From: Porites lobata
Taxonomy: Eukaryota; Cnidaria; Anthozoa; Scleractinia; Poritidae
Length of the DNA: 64,000 nucleotides
Assembly (NCBI GenBank): GCA_942486035.1
Contig: CALNXK010000030.1
Span: forward strand, 2,270,001-2,334,000
Direction: 5' to 3'
The position numbers were made by a program, and so were the translations under genes. Numbering within the stretch: the first letter of the stretch is position 1; every line of letters starts with the position of its first letter. Below, in pieces: positions 1 to 14,500 of the stretch. Under the pieces are notes generated by a model, which saw only the letters and a program-made list of their open reading frames with translations, ran no database searches and was not told the DNA's origin.

Positions 1-2786
1 AACGCAGTTTAAGCAGCCCTAAAAATAACTTTTCCCAAAAATGATAAAAAACCACTCCATATTGTGGTTTGGGTATCATAATTTGGCTTTTTAAATCTTT
101 AAAAATAGTCGCTAGACGTTTTTTTTAGGCTACAATCGAAAAACATCTGCTAGTGTGGTACATAAAAATAGTTGCGTGTGTTGTTTTTCTCCTTATGTAA
201 GCCTTCTTAAAATTTTCCCTGGAACTAGAAGTTGTATCTCTTACTAATTAATCTAATTGGCAAGTCAGCAGTACGTGCTGATGGGTTTTTCAGTTGAATG
301 CCGGCTGCATATCATCAGTTTTGCCTCCAGTAATTTGATAATGAGATTTGAAGTTGATGCGCATTGTCCCATTTGAGCAACTATTCTTCTTGTTAATTTG
401 TTCTATCGGCGTTGCTTTGAAACAAGAGCAATTAAACCTACGCGAAGGATGTTATTACCTTGCAATCTATGAAAGAAGCAGACGGCTTAATTCCCCTGCG
501 AAGAAAAGCCCTTGTTTCCCTTTCAAATTCAGATGCGTTAGAGGGCTCACGGGTGTCGTTTCGGCAGCACATGCATTCAGTTGATAATTAGTTTGAAATT
601 TTTTCTTGTTTTTACTGGCTTTGAAGAGAGAAAAAAGCTATCAAACACGCGATGATAATTTCTCTTTACTGAGACTATTTTTGATGACCTTATTTATTAG
701 GGTTTAGCCAAGATTCACCTGTACGTAATTGAAGAAGCCCAGTTGCCGCTCTTAGTAAAGATGGCGCTCTTAAAAAGGCGGCTTGTCAACAAATCGAAAT
801 TTTCCTAAATCAATACCTGCGCACAAAATTCTGACGCGTTCAGTTTTCATGAAAGATTTAATAAGACAGCCATTGTCCTTTTATTTCTATGTGCGCTTAT
901 TTCAATTCAATAAACGATTGATGCATTGTCAATGAACGTTAATTTTCCGGAAAAAAGTAGTTCGTCTAATAAGAACGTTTCGTCAAACAAAAGAGTTTTA
1001 TGACACTTTTCTTTTTTGCACTCTAAAGCACGTTCCACTTGTAATTAAAATGTGATTTCTTGAAAGCGAAGAGAGCTCAAACATTGTAATCAAACTGTCT
1101 CATGCATGTACACACGTTGTGCCACCGATAATCTTTAGAACCTTGACACCTCCATGTATTTCTCTCCTACGTGCCACCCTAGTGGCTTTTCACACACAAT
1201 CAGTGATTAGTAAGATTAGTGCAGAAGTAATGTGTTTTATTCATGAGCGCCCTTTGAGTAACCTTGTTTGCCTGCTATTTTGTTAATTGCCTTGTTGTTG
1301 AGGTGGTTTCAAGTCGTGTAACAAATTGAAGAGGACTACAAAATATTCGACAGTGGATCTCATCGCCCGTCCAGAAAGAAGCCAAAAGGCTTTGGTATGT
1401 ATGAATGTAACATTTTAAAGCAATCCATAAAGAACAGCTACTGCCTTAAAAAAACACAATTTCGGCTGTAGATTATCTCAGCAGGAGAGACAGAAGCGAG
1501 TTAGACTTTGGTTTAAGCTGAGGTCTTTGCATGTGTATCACGTTGTTTACTCTATAGAGTTTACAATATCACCGGTAGAAAACGCCTTTGATTTTTTATC
1601 CCTTTACAGTGGTCCATGAAATGAAGCTTTTATTGGACTGAAATTTCTAATTATTTTATCATTTTCATTCCCTGAAACGACCACGATCATGAATTCTTTT
1701 CAATCAAACCGACCGAGATTTTTCTATTAACTACGATCATTTTGTGATAGTTAGGAACAGTAATCCAAGAACTTCGGGGAAAAAATGACTACAATGTGTT
1801 TTTGAGTAGTTTTACAAGGTCCTGCTAATCAAGCACTTATTCTGGTGATCTCAGGTAAATTCATAACAAACGCGTCGTCTGAACTAGTGATTAGATGTGA
1901 TGGATTACAGTTTTAAAATCACGAAACCAAGCGAGTTTTTTTTAGACGTGAGCCGTTAAGACAGGAAATGATGTTGTATTTAGCTGGTGATAGCCCCAGT
2001 AAATCGGGTCTCACATTGAATTTTATTTTAATAATTTTTCACAAATACCGTAGACCGTAAAGGTGTTTAAAAGAAAAGTTACCAACTTAATGGTTAATAC
2101 AAATGAAAACTGAACTAGATTTGAATGTTTCGAAAATATAGAGTGGAAGGATATTCTTGTTACAATCTTCAGGATGCACATCACTAGATAAATTATTCAT
2201 TAACCACTTTAAAGTTTTCAGTTAAAATCAAAGCGAGTTTTGGACATGATACCGCACAACTTAAACGTGTAGAAAAAGTGAATTGTACTGAGCAAGCCGA
2301 ATACCTGTATCGTTATTTTCAAAATCGTTATACTGAACGCACGTTTTGTTTGACAAATCAGTGAATGTACGGTACATAACCTTGAAGCCAGGCTAATAAT
2401 TAGATTATACACCGGCTAAAAATCAATCCGTAACCAGAGGTATAATTTACTTTTTGTATACATAAACCACATATTGGATAAGCTGCTGTCTAGCTTTAGG
2501 GTTTTGTAGCAGGTTGAAATCTTTTCATCGCTGTCGGATCAGTTTTGGAGCCATGTTACCGTAGAAACCCGGAAGAAACTGTAAAAAAACTACCTGGATT
2601 TCGTCAGTTGAAAACGTATTTATTGTAAGCCGTTTTATATAAGGTATCATTGCGCATATACATTATTAAGAAATTTTATTTAAACAAAGAATTTTTGTGT
2701 TAAAAAATGTCATCCCTTTTGCCTTAGGCATTCAGAGCAATATTTCAACTGCTCTTAGTACAAAGCCCGGAATCTTCTTTGGGAAA
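1..2786. other. gene-free AT-rich stretch
   Basis: I see no convincing coding region, RNA gene or structured repeat here. Open frames on both strands are short and match no family I recognise. Splice-like motifs occur only at the level expected by chance. Confidence 0.6.
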
Positions 2787-2787
2787 C

Positions 2788-2818
<31 letters not shown>

Positions 2819-2964
2819 GACCGAGTTACTGCTGTGAAATTGCACAAAATAGTTTGCGCGTGAACATGAAAAACATTTTAGGTGAATATTATTCTTTCTT
2901 TAAGCAAATGACGTGAAAGTATGATTTACACCTCAACTGAATAAACTTTTATCGAAACGACCGG
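2787..2964. repeat. short foldback element (MITE-like)
   Basis: A 15-bp perfect terminal inverted repeat bounds this stretch: CCGGTCGTTTCGATA on the left and TATCGAAACGACCGG on the right. The left arm is partly repeated just inside the element (GTCGTTTCGATAC). There is no coding potential. Size and layout fit a non-autonomous DNA transposon. I see no clear target-site duplication, so the superfamily stays open. Confidence 0.6.
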
Positions 2965-5143
2965 CAACCCTTCATGGCTAATCGGATAAAGCCTGAAGCC
3001 TTTTGCTACCTCAGTTTACAAACCACTTTTCGATGATCATATTTTTGAGAGGGTTCGTTTGTTGAAGAAATCAGTTTGTCTACGCTATAAGAAATTTATT
3101 CTTGGGCTGAAAACAAAAATACAATGGAGCATTTTGCTCCGAGGTTGCAATTTTACAGTTCAATCGGAATTATTACATTGTTGACAACAAAATAATTTAA
3201 CGTTGAAGAGGAGTGTTTTAATTTGAGGTCATGCTTAAAGTAACAAAGACCTTCGAAAAGTACGATTTATCAAGAAACTGTATCACTTTGGTAGTTTTCC
3301 AATTTGTCATTTTAATGCAGTTCTTAATAGGTTTTATTAATATTATGATTATTAAATTTATTATCATTATCAAGTTATTACTATTATTATTAGTAATAAT
3401 AGTGGATTTAAGTACATACCTTTAACTCAGTTTCATTTTGTTTTGTTTTGTTTTGTTTTTTTGTTTTTGTTTTTGCTTTTTTCCCATCATTTCGGACATG
3501 ACAGGAAAACAAAGAGACCACTTCCAGTTTTAATTTTATTAGTTTGTTAAAATTATCGCCACAAAGTAACATCAGCATCTCGTTATTCTTGTACAGTAAC
3601 GCCGGTGAATGTAATTTCCTAAACAAAAAATTAGATTAAAAAAAATCATTAATACATGCTTCAGAAAAAAATTGGAACCAGCGCTTATTTTACTCTTTTT
3701 TATACATACGAATGTTAGTCGCATACTAAACAGGCAATAAGCAGGTGTTTTTACGACTTTAATTAATTTGCCTGTAAACATCTGTTTTTTAAACATTGTC
3801 AGTCTTTTCTCACGATTTAACCCTACACCGGCAAATCATCCCTTTTCTGTTAAGGCACATTTCAGTATACGTCCAGGGAATACTGGTATCATCCGATCAC
3901 TAAAAATACCATAAAGCTTTCTATTCTTGTAAAATCCGATCGCAAGACAAACCCTCCAGGGGGACACAGTTCACCTTTGCGTTTTCTAAACATATTCCAT
4001 AACCTTTTCATGGAAAACCGATAAAGCTCATAAAGTAATCTTCCTAACTGATATCTTTTATTTGAGAAGTGCTCAGTTATTTTCATGTTCAATTTTGGGT
4101 GTATATTTTTTTAAACGGAGTGCCTTGGAAGCGAGGACCCCACGCAGACAAACAGTCGTGATTTCGCAGGTAAAACCATAGAACAGTTGGGCACTGAATT
4201 CATTAAAATGATTTCCTTTATATATTTCCTATCATTTGAAACGTATTCTTTCAACCTGTAGGAAGCTCTCCCAAACTCATTCAAAATGACTAGTATCCAC
4301 TTGGAACTACGTTCCCATCATACTTGAGTCAGCTTCCGTGGTCGTTCATTGAAAGATAAGGTAAAATTTTCGCTTATTTCCTTTTTTTTTTTTTCGAGTG
4401 TGGGAATGAAATTGCCAGTGTTGAGTTACAGAAGTCAATAATGCATTAACGCACTTCAAAACAAATAGGTAGTCAGTTTCATGTGACAAAAAAAAAGCCT
4501 ATAGGTGTGATTTTTGATTTTATGCGATAACAAAACATTAGGCCTCTAGATATATAGGGAAAATTCTCGACTAGACTTTTCTGATTTAAACCAAACAACA
4601 TCATCTTAACTTTTAGCTTCCTTGCGCGCGTAAACGGCCACACATAGTTTGTTTCCAGTATCATGTCACATAAAATGTATAAAATGCATGTATTCTTGGT
4701 TTTCACGAGATAGAAAAGAAGATACGTTCGTGACTATACTTGCCAAATTCTGGACGACGCTTACCGAGATAAACTGAACTGTCTTTAAGACCTTTCACAT
4801 ATCTGCACCAACAAAAAGGTTTCATTAAAAGGGATAATTTTACAACTAAAATTGGTACCAGTATGGAAAATGACAAAATTTCTTTTATTATAGTTTTATA
4901 TGTAGAATTCTGAATTACTTTACTCAAGCACAATAATGAATTGGCATAATGCAAATATTTTATTCATAATTTGAGGGGTCTTTTAGTTTCCTTTTCCGCA
5001 CAGCTTTAGAACGTCCGGCGATAATCGAGTTGACATTTACAGGACACGTATTTATAAAATTTGATTGAATACGAATTACAGATGATTATGTTAAAGAGGG
5101 GAAGTAATTTTTTGAAGTTAGCAAATAAGTCTTATTGAGGATA
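2965..5143. other. gene-free stretch with low-complexity tracts
   Basis: No gene is supported. Around 3335-3410 there is an ATT/TTA-rich run, and 3434-3480 is a degenerate TTTTG pentamer array. The remainder is ordinary AT-rich sequence. Confidence 0.55.
3434..3480. repeat. TTTTG microsatellite
   Basis: An imperfect run of TTTTG units passes into longer T tracts broken by single G residues. It reads as a simple-sequence repeat, not part of a gene. Confidence 0.8.
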
Positions 5144-5648
5144 CTGTAAACTTCCTGCATTATAAGCCCCAACCACCTCCCCCCTCCCCTCCCCCCCCCT
5201 CATTTATAGGCCCATTTACCAGCTGTAACCAAAAATGTACATCAGATTATAACCCCCGTCTAGCTTGTATTGAAATGAATTCGACTTTTTACAAAGTTCC
5301 GAAGCTTAAAAAAGCGATCAAATTCAAAAAGTAGTTTTGATCAGTACTTCTAGTGGATCAATTTAGTTTCTGGGAAACTGCCCACCTACTCCTCCCCTAA
5401 GCTAATATTAACACTTACTTCTCACTTTGGGTAAAATGATGGCTTAGGGGAGGGGTAGGTGGGCAGTCTCCCAAAAACCTAAATAGATCCCTTCTATGTA
5501 GCTTTCTTTGAAACACTTTTTTCAGTCCAGTTAAAAGCTTCCCCCCTCCCCCCTCCCCTAACCGATTAAAAGACTCCCCTTCTATAAGCCATCCTTAAAC
5601 CCCTTACGAGGTTGTATAAGCCCAGGGTTTATAATCGGAAGTTTACGG
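5144..5648. repeat. inverted-repeat element hosting a second one
   Basis: The ends are imperfect inverted repeats of about 25 bp. The left begins CTGTAAACTTCC followed by an ATTATAA block; the right ends with a TTATAAT block and GGAAGTTTAC. The interior is rich in C-runs (CCCCTCCC). A second, shorter foldback lies inside at 5351-5496, so this looks like a nested insertion. No reading frame of note is present. Confidence 0.55.
5351..5496. repeat. foldback element inside 5144-5648
   Basis: The arms are about 50 bp and highly complementary. The left arm contains GGGAAACTGCCCACCTACTC and the right arm contains the reverse-complement partner GGGGTAGGTGGGCAGTCTCC. They flank a loop of about 40 bp. 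From memory this foldback is very common in scleractinian genomes, which supports the organism call; I could not verify that here. Confidence 0.65.
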
Positions 5649-5836
5649 TTTAATAAAAAAAAGTATTTTTAAACTAAGAAATGATGGACACTGAAAATCA
5701 TTTTACATGCATGGTTTGAATAATGCCCCACTGAGTGGATGTTTCTTGGTGCTGTGGAAACCATTCTTGGTTCGCTTCTGTGTTGTGGTGTTGTTGTTGT
5801 TCAGTATCTTTTCAATCTTTTGTATTACGTCATTTG

Positions 5837-5866
5837 GCAGGAGCCTATCAAATGATGGGCTCCTGC
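5837..5866. repeat. 30-bp hairpin, copy 1 of 3 in window
   Basis: Near-palindrome with arms GCAGGAGCC and GGGCTCCTGC around a short ATCAAATGAT centre. Related hairpins with the same GGAG...GGGCTCCTG arms lie at 39750-39778 and 42205-42233. The flanks of the three sites look unrelated, so the hairpin itself seems to be the shared unit. Confidence 0.6.
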
Positions 5867-6375
5867 ATTTGGTGATTGCACCTGTCCTCAATACCGAGAA
5901 AGTACATGCCCCTTTTTCAACAAACAAGTATATGAAGACTAAAAAGTTAACAATTCTGGGGCGCATGTTTAGAGCTTCCTTAAATTTTCAGAAAAATAGA
6001 GTGGTTCTGAGCTACTTATTCCCCAGAAATGTTTGAACATTTTGTAAAAAGTTGAACCTTGGCATGCTCTGATAACATCGGGGCGTTTGGCTTTTTGAGC
6101 TGGAACAGGTAGTTTTAATGTAACCTGTGCGACACAGGTAGCCATGTTGCTTATACGCGTGGCCATTTGCATGCACGCGTGGATTGCCAGAACAGCACAT
6201 TAAGATAAAGCGGGACAACGTGGGTGTACTCCCTGGGGACCTCCTGGGTTGTCTTAAAATGAAAAAATGCAGGAGGCCGCCATGATATCGTTAGTTTTTT
6301 TTTATATGTCCATCCATGTCAAGTTAATTATTAGACTAGAAATATGGGTCTCGCAAATCCTCGTCACCCTCTAAA

Positions 6376-6483
6376 TCATTATTTAAAATAATAAAAAGTT
6401 ATTATTAGTATTACTATTATTCAGATAACTATTATTAATATTATTATTTTTATTATTGTTACTTTATTAGTATTATTATTACT
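6376..6483. repeat. ATT-rich microsatellite
   Basis: About 100 bp of interrupted ATT/TTA trinucleotide repeats. It is simple sequence with no coding value. Confidence 0.75.
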
Positions 6484-9400
6484 AGATTAGGAAAAGGAAG
6501 TCTATGTCTGCATAAAAACCTGCTGGTGGTTTACACTGAATCAGGCTATCGGATGTAAGCCATAGTAATAGGCATGTTGCGAAGCTTGCTGTTCACGAAA
6601 ATCCACGAATATTCCTGAATTTTAGGCACTTATCACCCTGATAATGTACAGAAATTTGGATTTTTTTCAACATGTAAATTTTTTAGCTAAATCCCCTAAA
6701 ATATTTTCGAAAAGAGATTGTATCCGAAGAAGCTTATTACAACGTGCAAAATTTTAGGATTCCGTGACTTGTCTTCCTTCTTTTTTTTCTTTGAGTTTTA
6801 TTTTCCTGTTGCGTTATTACTGCTCACCATGAAATCCTGAATCGATAAACCACAGGTAGTCTAAGTTGGTGTAAAACCAACAGCATTCAATGTCAGGAAA
6901 ACACAAGACAGACAAGAGAAACCTTAACCTCATGCTTCGGTTCGCTTGATCTCCTTAGTGTTTCAGTTCCCACTGTTTCACATTCGGGGCCGTTTCATAC
7001 TGGCAGAATTTGCAGACAGTCCTCTGGTCTTTCACATCGCTCTGCTATTTTTTTCTCAGTAACACCGACAATTGCACTTCAACTAAAGTTGATGGACCTT
7101 GATGGCCCCAGGATGCAGCAGTTCCTTTTTAGTGAGCCGAAAGGGCAAGCGGTTAATTCATCGATGACTTTTAAGATTTCGATAACCTCTGTGAACCAAC
7201 ATGAATATAATGTCTTTCAAAGGCATTGATTGAGACGAAATCACCATGAAAATATTTCTTTGCTGTTTCAACAGAGGTCATCGTTCACGCCTGTATAAAC
7301 ACTATCTCCATCGATTATATCTTTTATCCTTTACTCTATTCCGTTCTGGGTACTGACAGTCCAGTTACAACGTTGTATTTCGTTTTCCTTAGTTTTGATT
7401 GGATGAGAACGCGATAACGGACTGCTAAAAGCGCTATCATAATAGTTAAACGAACAATAGATCACTTGAAGTATGTGATGCCCTCGAAAAGTGACATCAT
7501 TGCGAGTATAAAAAGTCATACTAACCAGACAAGTCACAGCTGAGATATTTTGATGGAGGAAGCACGCACTTCGTGATCATCTGATAGAAAACGATTTCTG
7601 AGGTGGAAGGACATGGTTCTAATTTTCTAGGATTTACCGGTCACTCATCGTGTTGCCATTGACCAATGTACGCCGTCGTCTGTAGTCAGAAGTTTTATTC
7701 AATAGTGAGTCACGTTCCAAGCATATTACACTTGTTTTATGCGAATTTTCAGGGACCACACCAGCCTGTTGATCAATGTACATCATCTTTGTGTTTCAGG
7801 TTACCCGGTGTTTTTGGTCAGATGCAACGTGCTAACAAAGGTCTTAACCAACAGCATATATTTTAAAAGCAAACTTGGACATCCTTCGGCTGGAACGTGC
7901 GTTTACTACAAGCCAAGAAATTCACAGGCTATTACAAACTGAGGTAGGATAATTAATTTGCCACAACAAGGGAGGAAAATAACAAACGTCATTCAAGCAT
8001 AGTTCTGTGTTCAATTCGATTACTAAATTGAATTAACCTTCCTTTTTTTTTCACACCAATAACGGGCGTTTGAGTGAATGAGCTCTCTATTTATTAAATA
8101 TTTGTTCACCTCTCTGCTTCCAATTAAAAACAAATAATTCGTTTACAAAAAGGGTCTTATTTAACTCTTAAATCAACACATTAAATCCAGCGTGAATAAA
8201 ATAAAAATATAACAGTTGTCTCGCATTTCAGGAGAGCAGACCCGCCGTTTTAGGATAAAAGTAGGTAAATTATCACTTTGTCACCCCACGATTTCGCTAA
8301 GTGAAGCAATGAAAGCGATTAAATCATTTTCCTTACTTTTTGCGAGCGACTTTGATTGTTGGGATAACTATTTTCTCATCGTGCTTGATCGTTTTTCCAT
8401 ATTTCAAAGTGCAAAGGTATTTGAGATCAAAAAGCGATATATATGATGAGAAAAACGAAGCTAGTTGGCATGAGTTCTTTTCTATAGGCGTTCCGTTCGG
8501 AGTGCTGGATCAATTTATTCGCAAGATTTGAGCATGGGTTTGGCGTTAAATCAGCGTCGGTTTTTTCTATCAAAGAATGGCATTGGTTTAATACCATAAC
8601 TGTTTGTTCCATCGCGTTTTTTAATATTGAAGTCTTCAGAAAAGCATTTTGGATACTTTCTTTGCTAATTTAAGCATGCATGTTATTTAGCTATATTCTG
8701 TCGAGGTCAACTTGTGTTGATTTGTTTCTACACTTCCCCTCTAATCACCCAAGAGTATGAAGAAAATATAGCTTAAGAATGTGAATCTCATCACCCGGAA
8801 ATAGAATGTTTGCGGAGGAAAATCAAGAGTACCAGAATATCAGGATTCATTGGGGAACCAGTCTAGTTAGACGCACTTCCATGACTTCACCAGCTTCTTT
8901 TCCGTCGCCTCAAAGTTTCATTTCAAAATAGAATTACTGTAAAGCTGCGAATAGCCTCTCTTTTTATCTGTGGTGTGACTTGGTGAAGCTTTTTCCCCTT
9001 ACTTTGAAAGGAATTTTATTGATAATGAAACAGGTTGAACTGAGAACAACTGGAAAAACTGGGGTTAACTCACGTTTCACATTCTCAGTTGCTTAAGAGG
9101 GCTGTTTATAGCCGTTTTCAAGGTCAAGAGATACAATCGAGCAGCAAAACAAATCAATTACAGCTCCAACCATCCGGGTTAATCACTTTATCACATGTTT
9201 TTCGCCCCAGACTTGGCCAGTTGAAAGACAAGGCACTTACAATAAAGAATTCTGACATGCGCAGCTGTGGTCGGATAAACATTGAAAGATTTTTTGGGGA
9301 AGTATTTTCGACCTCATATATTTTGACTGTCTCTACGTTTACACTTCTCTAGGGTTTGAAAATAGGTACTCAGTTGACTAATTTTTGTTTCAAATTTGGG

Positions 9401-12400
9401 CTGAACCTAGCCGACATGGTTTAAGCTTACATCACCCACTTCTGAGGCTTGTAACCGACATTTTCTTCTTGTTACTAAGTCCGTGTCTTAGAGACTAAAG
9501 TCAAACATTTAATTATGAGTTATTTTCCGTTACTTAGTACTTAGGGTAACTGGCTTTTAACTCAGTTAAGACCTTAAAAGCTTGTGATTGCTTCATCCTT
9601 TAAATTCATGTGACTGATATGATCCGGTCAGAACATTTACCACTGAATACCCTTCATTATCGCGAAGAGAAATCTGTTTCAACTGGAATACTTTGCTCTA
9701 CTTTATCCGCGTTATTGTAATTATTGTTGACGTACACAAAACTAATTATTGTACAGCCTTGACAAGTTTCCGGATTTATAAACCTCCAAAACAAAAGCAG
9801 TAAAGAAAGATAAGGAATATTGATGTATTGGTAGGTTAATTTTTTAACAAAAAAACTTTGAAAAAAACTATAGCCGTTTATACTGTTTACAAACGACTAT
9901 TCTTGTACAATTAAGCCGGTTACATGCTAAACTTGTAAAATTGTATCTCTAGACTATCAAGATAGGCAAGGAATTCGTTTAATTAAGATGGCGAAACATT
10001 TCTGCAGAAACATGTGTGATTCATTTGGTTCGTTATTATGTAGATATTGATTTCATGCCCCTTCGCCGACAAAACATTGGTCGGTTTAACCTGAAGGAAC
10101 TAAACAAAGAGTGCTCTTGTGAACGAATACATGTGTGCAGCAATAAAACTTAACTTTGCGCCAAACAACACTTAAAAAGCAATTTACTGATAAAAATCGG
10201 CACAATAACCTTTGCAAAGAAAAGCGACTAAAAAGACGCTAAGCATAAAACAGAAGGCCTTAACCTCTTTTTTACTGAAAAGGGAATGCAAATTTATTAA
10301 AGCAAAGTATTTAAAACAAATTTCTTTTTTTTAGCTTGTTAATCACATTGAGGAGAATCATAATTGCTACCTTGAAGCTTAAAAAACTAAGACATAATTC
10401 CTTGAGGGAAACTAAGAAAAATACTGAAAATTAAAACATTGTTACGATGCTGTCTGTAGTTTCTATCATCCTGTTCTTACACACTTAAATAACCGTAAAT
10501 TTTGAAAAAGAAACTGTCGAATTACAGTTTTTCTGTTAAAGTTAATTTTCGTATTTTGTATGCGTGGCTTTACAGAATTGCGTGCGATGTAACAAGATTT
10601 CGCGGAAACCTCTTATAAGGCAATTTACCGGTTCATAAATCCACGACCACAGTTAAATCTTGTTTATACCGAAACGACAGATTGGTAGTAAATTATTGTT
10701 GTCGTATTACCAGAAGAGACTCCGTTGCCGACAAGGCCAAATTGTGGGATGAACTTTAAATTCCGTGAAAATCTCCTTAAGGGGGCTTACACTTATCAGT
10801 TCTGACAAAAACATAAACTACTTCCGATCTGTTTTATAAAACACACGTCTCGTGCTCTTAGCCATGAGTGCATGACATCCCTAGAAAATAGGCTGAATTA
10901 AGGGTATTTAGCACTTTCTTATCCCAGCTTATTAATTTCAGTGTTACATTACGCGCTGCCACTCTTACATAGAGGTACCTTCTACCAGAAACATGACCAT
11001 AAATAGCGCGCGCGCGGTTTTCTGACGAAAGCGGTCAGGCGAAAACTAGCCAACACTGATAATGTGTGGTCTAACCTGTAGTCTTCTTGCAAAAACCGTG
11101 ATTCTAAGATGAAATGCATCTTTAGTTAATCTTATTTCAATCCCTGCTCATGAAAAGCCATTGTCAATTAAACCATAAGTCACTCCTTTACCATAGGTAA
11201 AAACCCGGTAAAGACGCTTTCATTTGAGGAATTAAAACACGAGGTAAATCGGTTAAGTTGTGTAAACATCTCGTAAGTTCTACTTTGTTTTTCCTACTTA
11301 ACTTAGCCAACATTAACTTTCATGCCAGATTATTACCGAGCGTATTACAAATAATAATTAGGTTTCCTGTGAAATGTTTTTTCCAAATACCACAAATATC
11401 TTATATTACCAAGCTGATAAGAGCCTCTCTATGTAGCTCTTCGTTCGGTTTTGCAATGAAAAGCGCAGAAACCAACTTCAGATAGAATCGATCGAGTTCA
11501 AGCTTTATGAATGTCGAGCAGGATTTTCTGTTTATATGTTTCGTTTACTGTTGATCTGTTAACAGTTGTTTGTTTTAAGGTAGTATCTGCCTTCTCTCGT
11601 AGCCCAAGATTTTGTATAAGAACCACAAAATTTATCTGAAACCGCTAATTTCGGCCGTTTCCATCAACGACATCAAATACGTTTCTCAAGAAGGCATTGT
11701 GCGCCCTTGGTTTAAGATAAATTGTGATAGAGCTGTCTTGGTGTGGCACTGAGTGTATACATTTTATCAAGTTTCTTTAGAAGACCCTTTTTGCAGTGCT
11801 CTGAGAGGTCAGTCAACTACATCTCGCTCCAGGCGATTTCATTGTTTATCTAAATTACAGATGACGTTTGTCTCTTCTTTCCGTTGGTAGTCAGATGCGC
11901 TCCATAGTTTGCCGCTAATTTGCCTGAGAAATCGTAGCTTCATATGCTTACAACAGGAAAAGCAACTGTCGCCGAAATATTCAAGTTAACTCTGGCGTAT
12001 AATACAACGACAGAAACCAATGTTTTTCAACGAGACATTAAGGTGTTTTTTCGAATTCCGACACAGAGGGTACAAGATGAACTAAATTTGTTATATAAAC
12101 GTCGAGTCTTGATCAAGCTGCGTGGGTCAAGGCTGCTCCAAGGGCAGTGCAATTCATTAAGATTTCGCTTTGCTTCAAACATTGGAAACGACGGATCGAA
12201 TCACTAATATAACGGAGAAGATCTGGACAACACCTTTACCGCCTTAACAAGGTTAGTTTTTAACTCAAATTTGAGTTGGGAAGACCTCTCTTCTCCTTGG
12301 TGTCGATCAAATATTATCACGTTCTCTACTGAGCGTTGCTGCCTCGAGTGTGTTGATTTTGTATCATCACAAAAACACACAAAATAGTAATACAGGTAAA

Positions 12401-14433
12401 ACGGGAATTTATCATCTAAATTAAGCTTGTTAACTGTCATTCTTAACTTTTTTGTTGGTTATGCCCAAGAAGACATCACCTAAAAAGATATTTGTTACAG
12501 GATCTTTGTCATTATAAGGAAATTATATTAATTTCTCGGCTGTTATTTAGAGCTAAAAACAAAACTACATCTTATATTGGGGTCAAACGAGCTCCATATT
12601 TCAAATAGCGAAATTTAAAATTCGGTTAAGTCTCTGAAACTATTATTATTCTATGAGATGAACTACTTTTACGTTGTACTTTTATGTGCACGAAATTCTT
12701 CAGCTGCATGAAAATGCCATCTAATGCAATTCCTGGCAAAGACCGATTATTCAAAGCCACAGAATTGTTGCGCTTAAGTTAAGCAGTATGCTGATGGCAT
12801 GTGCTGTTTAAATGTTTATATCGGTTGTTCTGATGAAGTTATAAGAGTACAAGTGCCTCGGGGTGATATTCGAATCCTGCATTCAGTGTCATTCCGCCAT
12901 GCTCGGTTTGTTATTCTACGGTCTCACTTGTGCGTAATTCACCGAGAACCACTACACCAGGGTACGTTGCTACAAGGTTAAAATCTTCAACCTTTTGATT
13001 TTTGCTTTGTTTTAACATCTTAAATGTTCAAATATTCGTGGTTTGAGTCCTTCCGTTGTCACTCCACTTGCGGTTTTGGGGTGAAGTGCGTCGGCTTGAA
13101 AGACACATGGCCATCAAAACACAGGGTTCACAATTCATTTTCCTTTCTTTCAAGTATGCCCTTGACACACTAGCGTGCTGAGATTGTTATTAATTACCAG
13201 TCAACACAAAAACGGAAAAACTACTGATTTAATTTTTACAACAAAACAAACACATCTAAGTATATAATTATCTCTTTTCTTAGTATAGCTGTTGACTTTC
13301 AACGGCATGCACTCCACGCAACTTTGAACCTCATACTGAATTTTTGACCCAGTTTGAACACGTTCTGGAGTAGTGCTTGAAACGTAAGACTCATGAACGT
13401 GTGTTTTTAAGAAATAATAGGCTTAATTTGAGACAGACAATGTAAACTTGAAAAAGAAAAACCTGATGCTGTGTGTTCACATTATAAGATGAACTGTTTT
13501 TCGCTTTGTTTTCATGCCGTCAGAGTTAGTCCCGTTAGATTAACGATGTTGGAATACTGGGCTGTCGCTCTAATCTAAGGTCAGTGCTAATCCCACGGGC
13601 TGCATTTGTAAAAGAAAAGCCTTTTATAAGGCATTTAACTTTTTCTTACAAAGATGGAAGGTAAACAAGTTAGTCATGAAACTAGCATCCTAACGCGTTG
13701 ATGATTTGCAACTGTTGTTTAGCATAAAGCTGAAGTAAAAAGGTTGGAAATCAAAAACTGAACCCGTCTACTTCCCTCACAGTATGCTTGCTGCGATTGG
13801 TTACACAGTAAATATCACGTAAACAAAAGGCTTTAAAATCAAGTTTTTAAAAGTATATCTTCTCTAGCTATAACTACGCATACACAGTTTTTAAATCTCT
13901 TAACGGCAGGGATCTATTCACCGGTTCTATTGACAAATGGTACCCCTTTCACATACCTAGTTTAGAACTTCGCTTCCCTTTTAACTGCTGTAAAAGCACT
14001 GTATTTAAATAAAGAATAAATCACAAAACCAGAACCTCCAGTTTTCTCGACTTTTACACAACCATAAAATGTATCTGTCAGCTCTTTTGGGCCTTCTTAC
14101 GACCGAGATGACATATTTCTCTACCCTTCCATATACTTCAACTGGGTAGTGAAATTCCTACCCTTTCATATACCTAAAGCCTATAGGTATAGCTGTAGGA
14201 AGGTGACAATTTAATACTTGTAGAACAGGCCCCAAAGAAGAAAGTGTGTCTGCGCTTCTCGGACAAATAAACCAATACGTTGGCCTTCGTAGACTGTGGC
14301 CGTTGAGAGATGTTCAACTTTATAATGCTTTTTTAATTTTATGGTGCCCATTTCTTGGTCAGCCGTTTTCCTCTCATCGCGCAAAAACGGTTGCCTATTA
14401 GTGTTGTAAGTTAGCATATACAGACTTCAGAAG

Positions 14434-14500
14434 TAGCCTGCGTGCAATCGTCCTCTATTTCATTTGTTTCCGAGTATTGAGATGTCTCAGACGCAGGCTA
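14434..14500. repeat. 67-bp TAGCCTG-ended mini-element
   Basis: It begins TAGCCTGCGTG and ends ACGCAGGCTA, the same termini as the element at 21525-21596. The 9 bp on each side (CTTCAGAAG and GTCAGAGGA) are only loosely similar, so a target-site duplication is degraded or absent. Confidence 0.5.

Larger units (their letters stand above)
5649..14433. other. 8.8-kb gene-free stretch
   Basis: I found no exon I could assign to a family. Local items are a short hairpin (5837-5866), an ATT-rich microsatellite (6376-6483) and a TATA-like GAGTATAAAAAG at about 7509. Downstream of that TATA-like site are two splice-acceptor-like sites, and no sustained frame follows. Non-coding RNA or unrecognised small exons cannot be excluded. 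Confidence 0.5.

Noticed and set aside
5707..6036. 109-codon plus-strand frame with a hydrophobic stretch
   Set aside because: It includes the dispersed hairpin at 5837-5866 and overlaps an equally long minus-strand frame. No family match.
7666..7948. Possible small spliced gene: TATA-like box near 7509, acceptor-like TTTCAG sites at about 7750 and 7799, donor-like GAGGTAGGA near 7942
   Set aside because: No frame continues through the presumed exon without a stop, apart from one ending just before the donor. The peptide matches no family I recognise.
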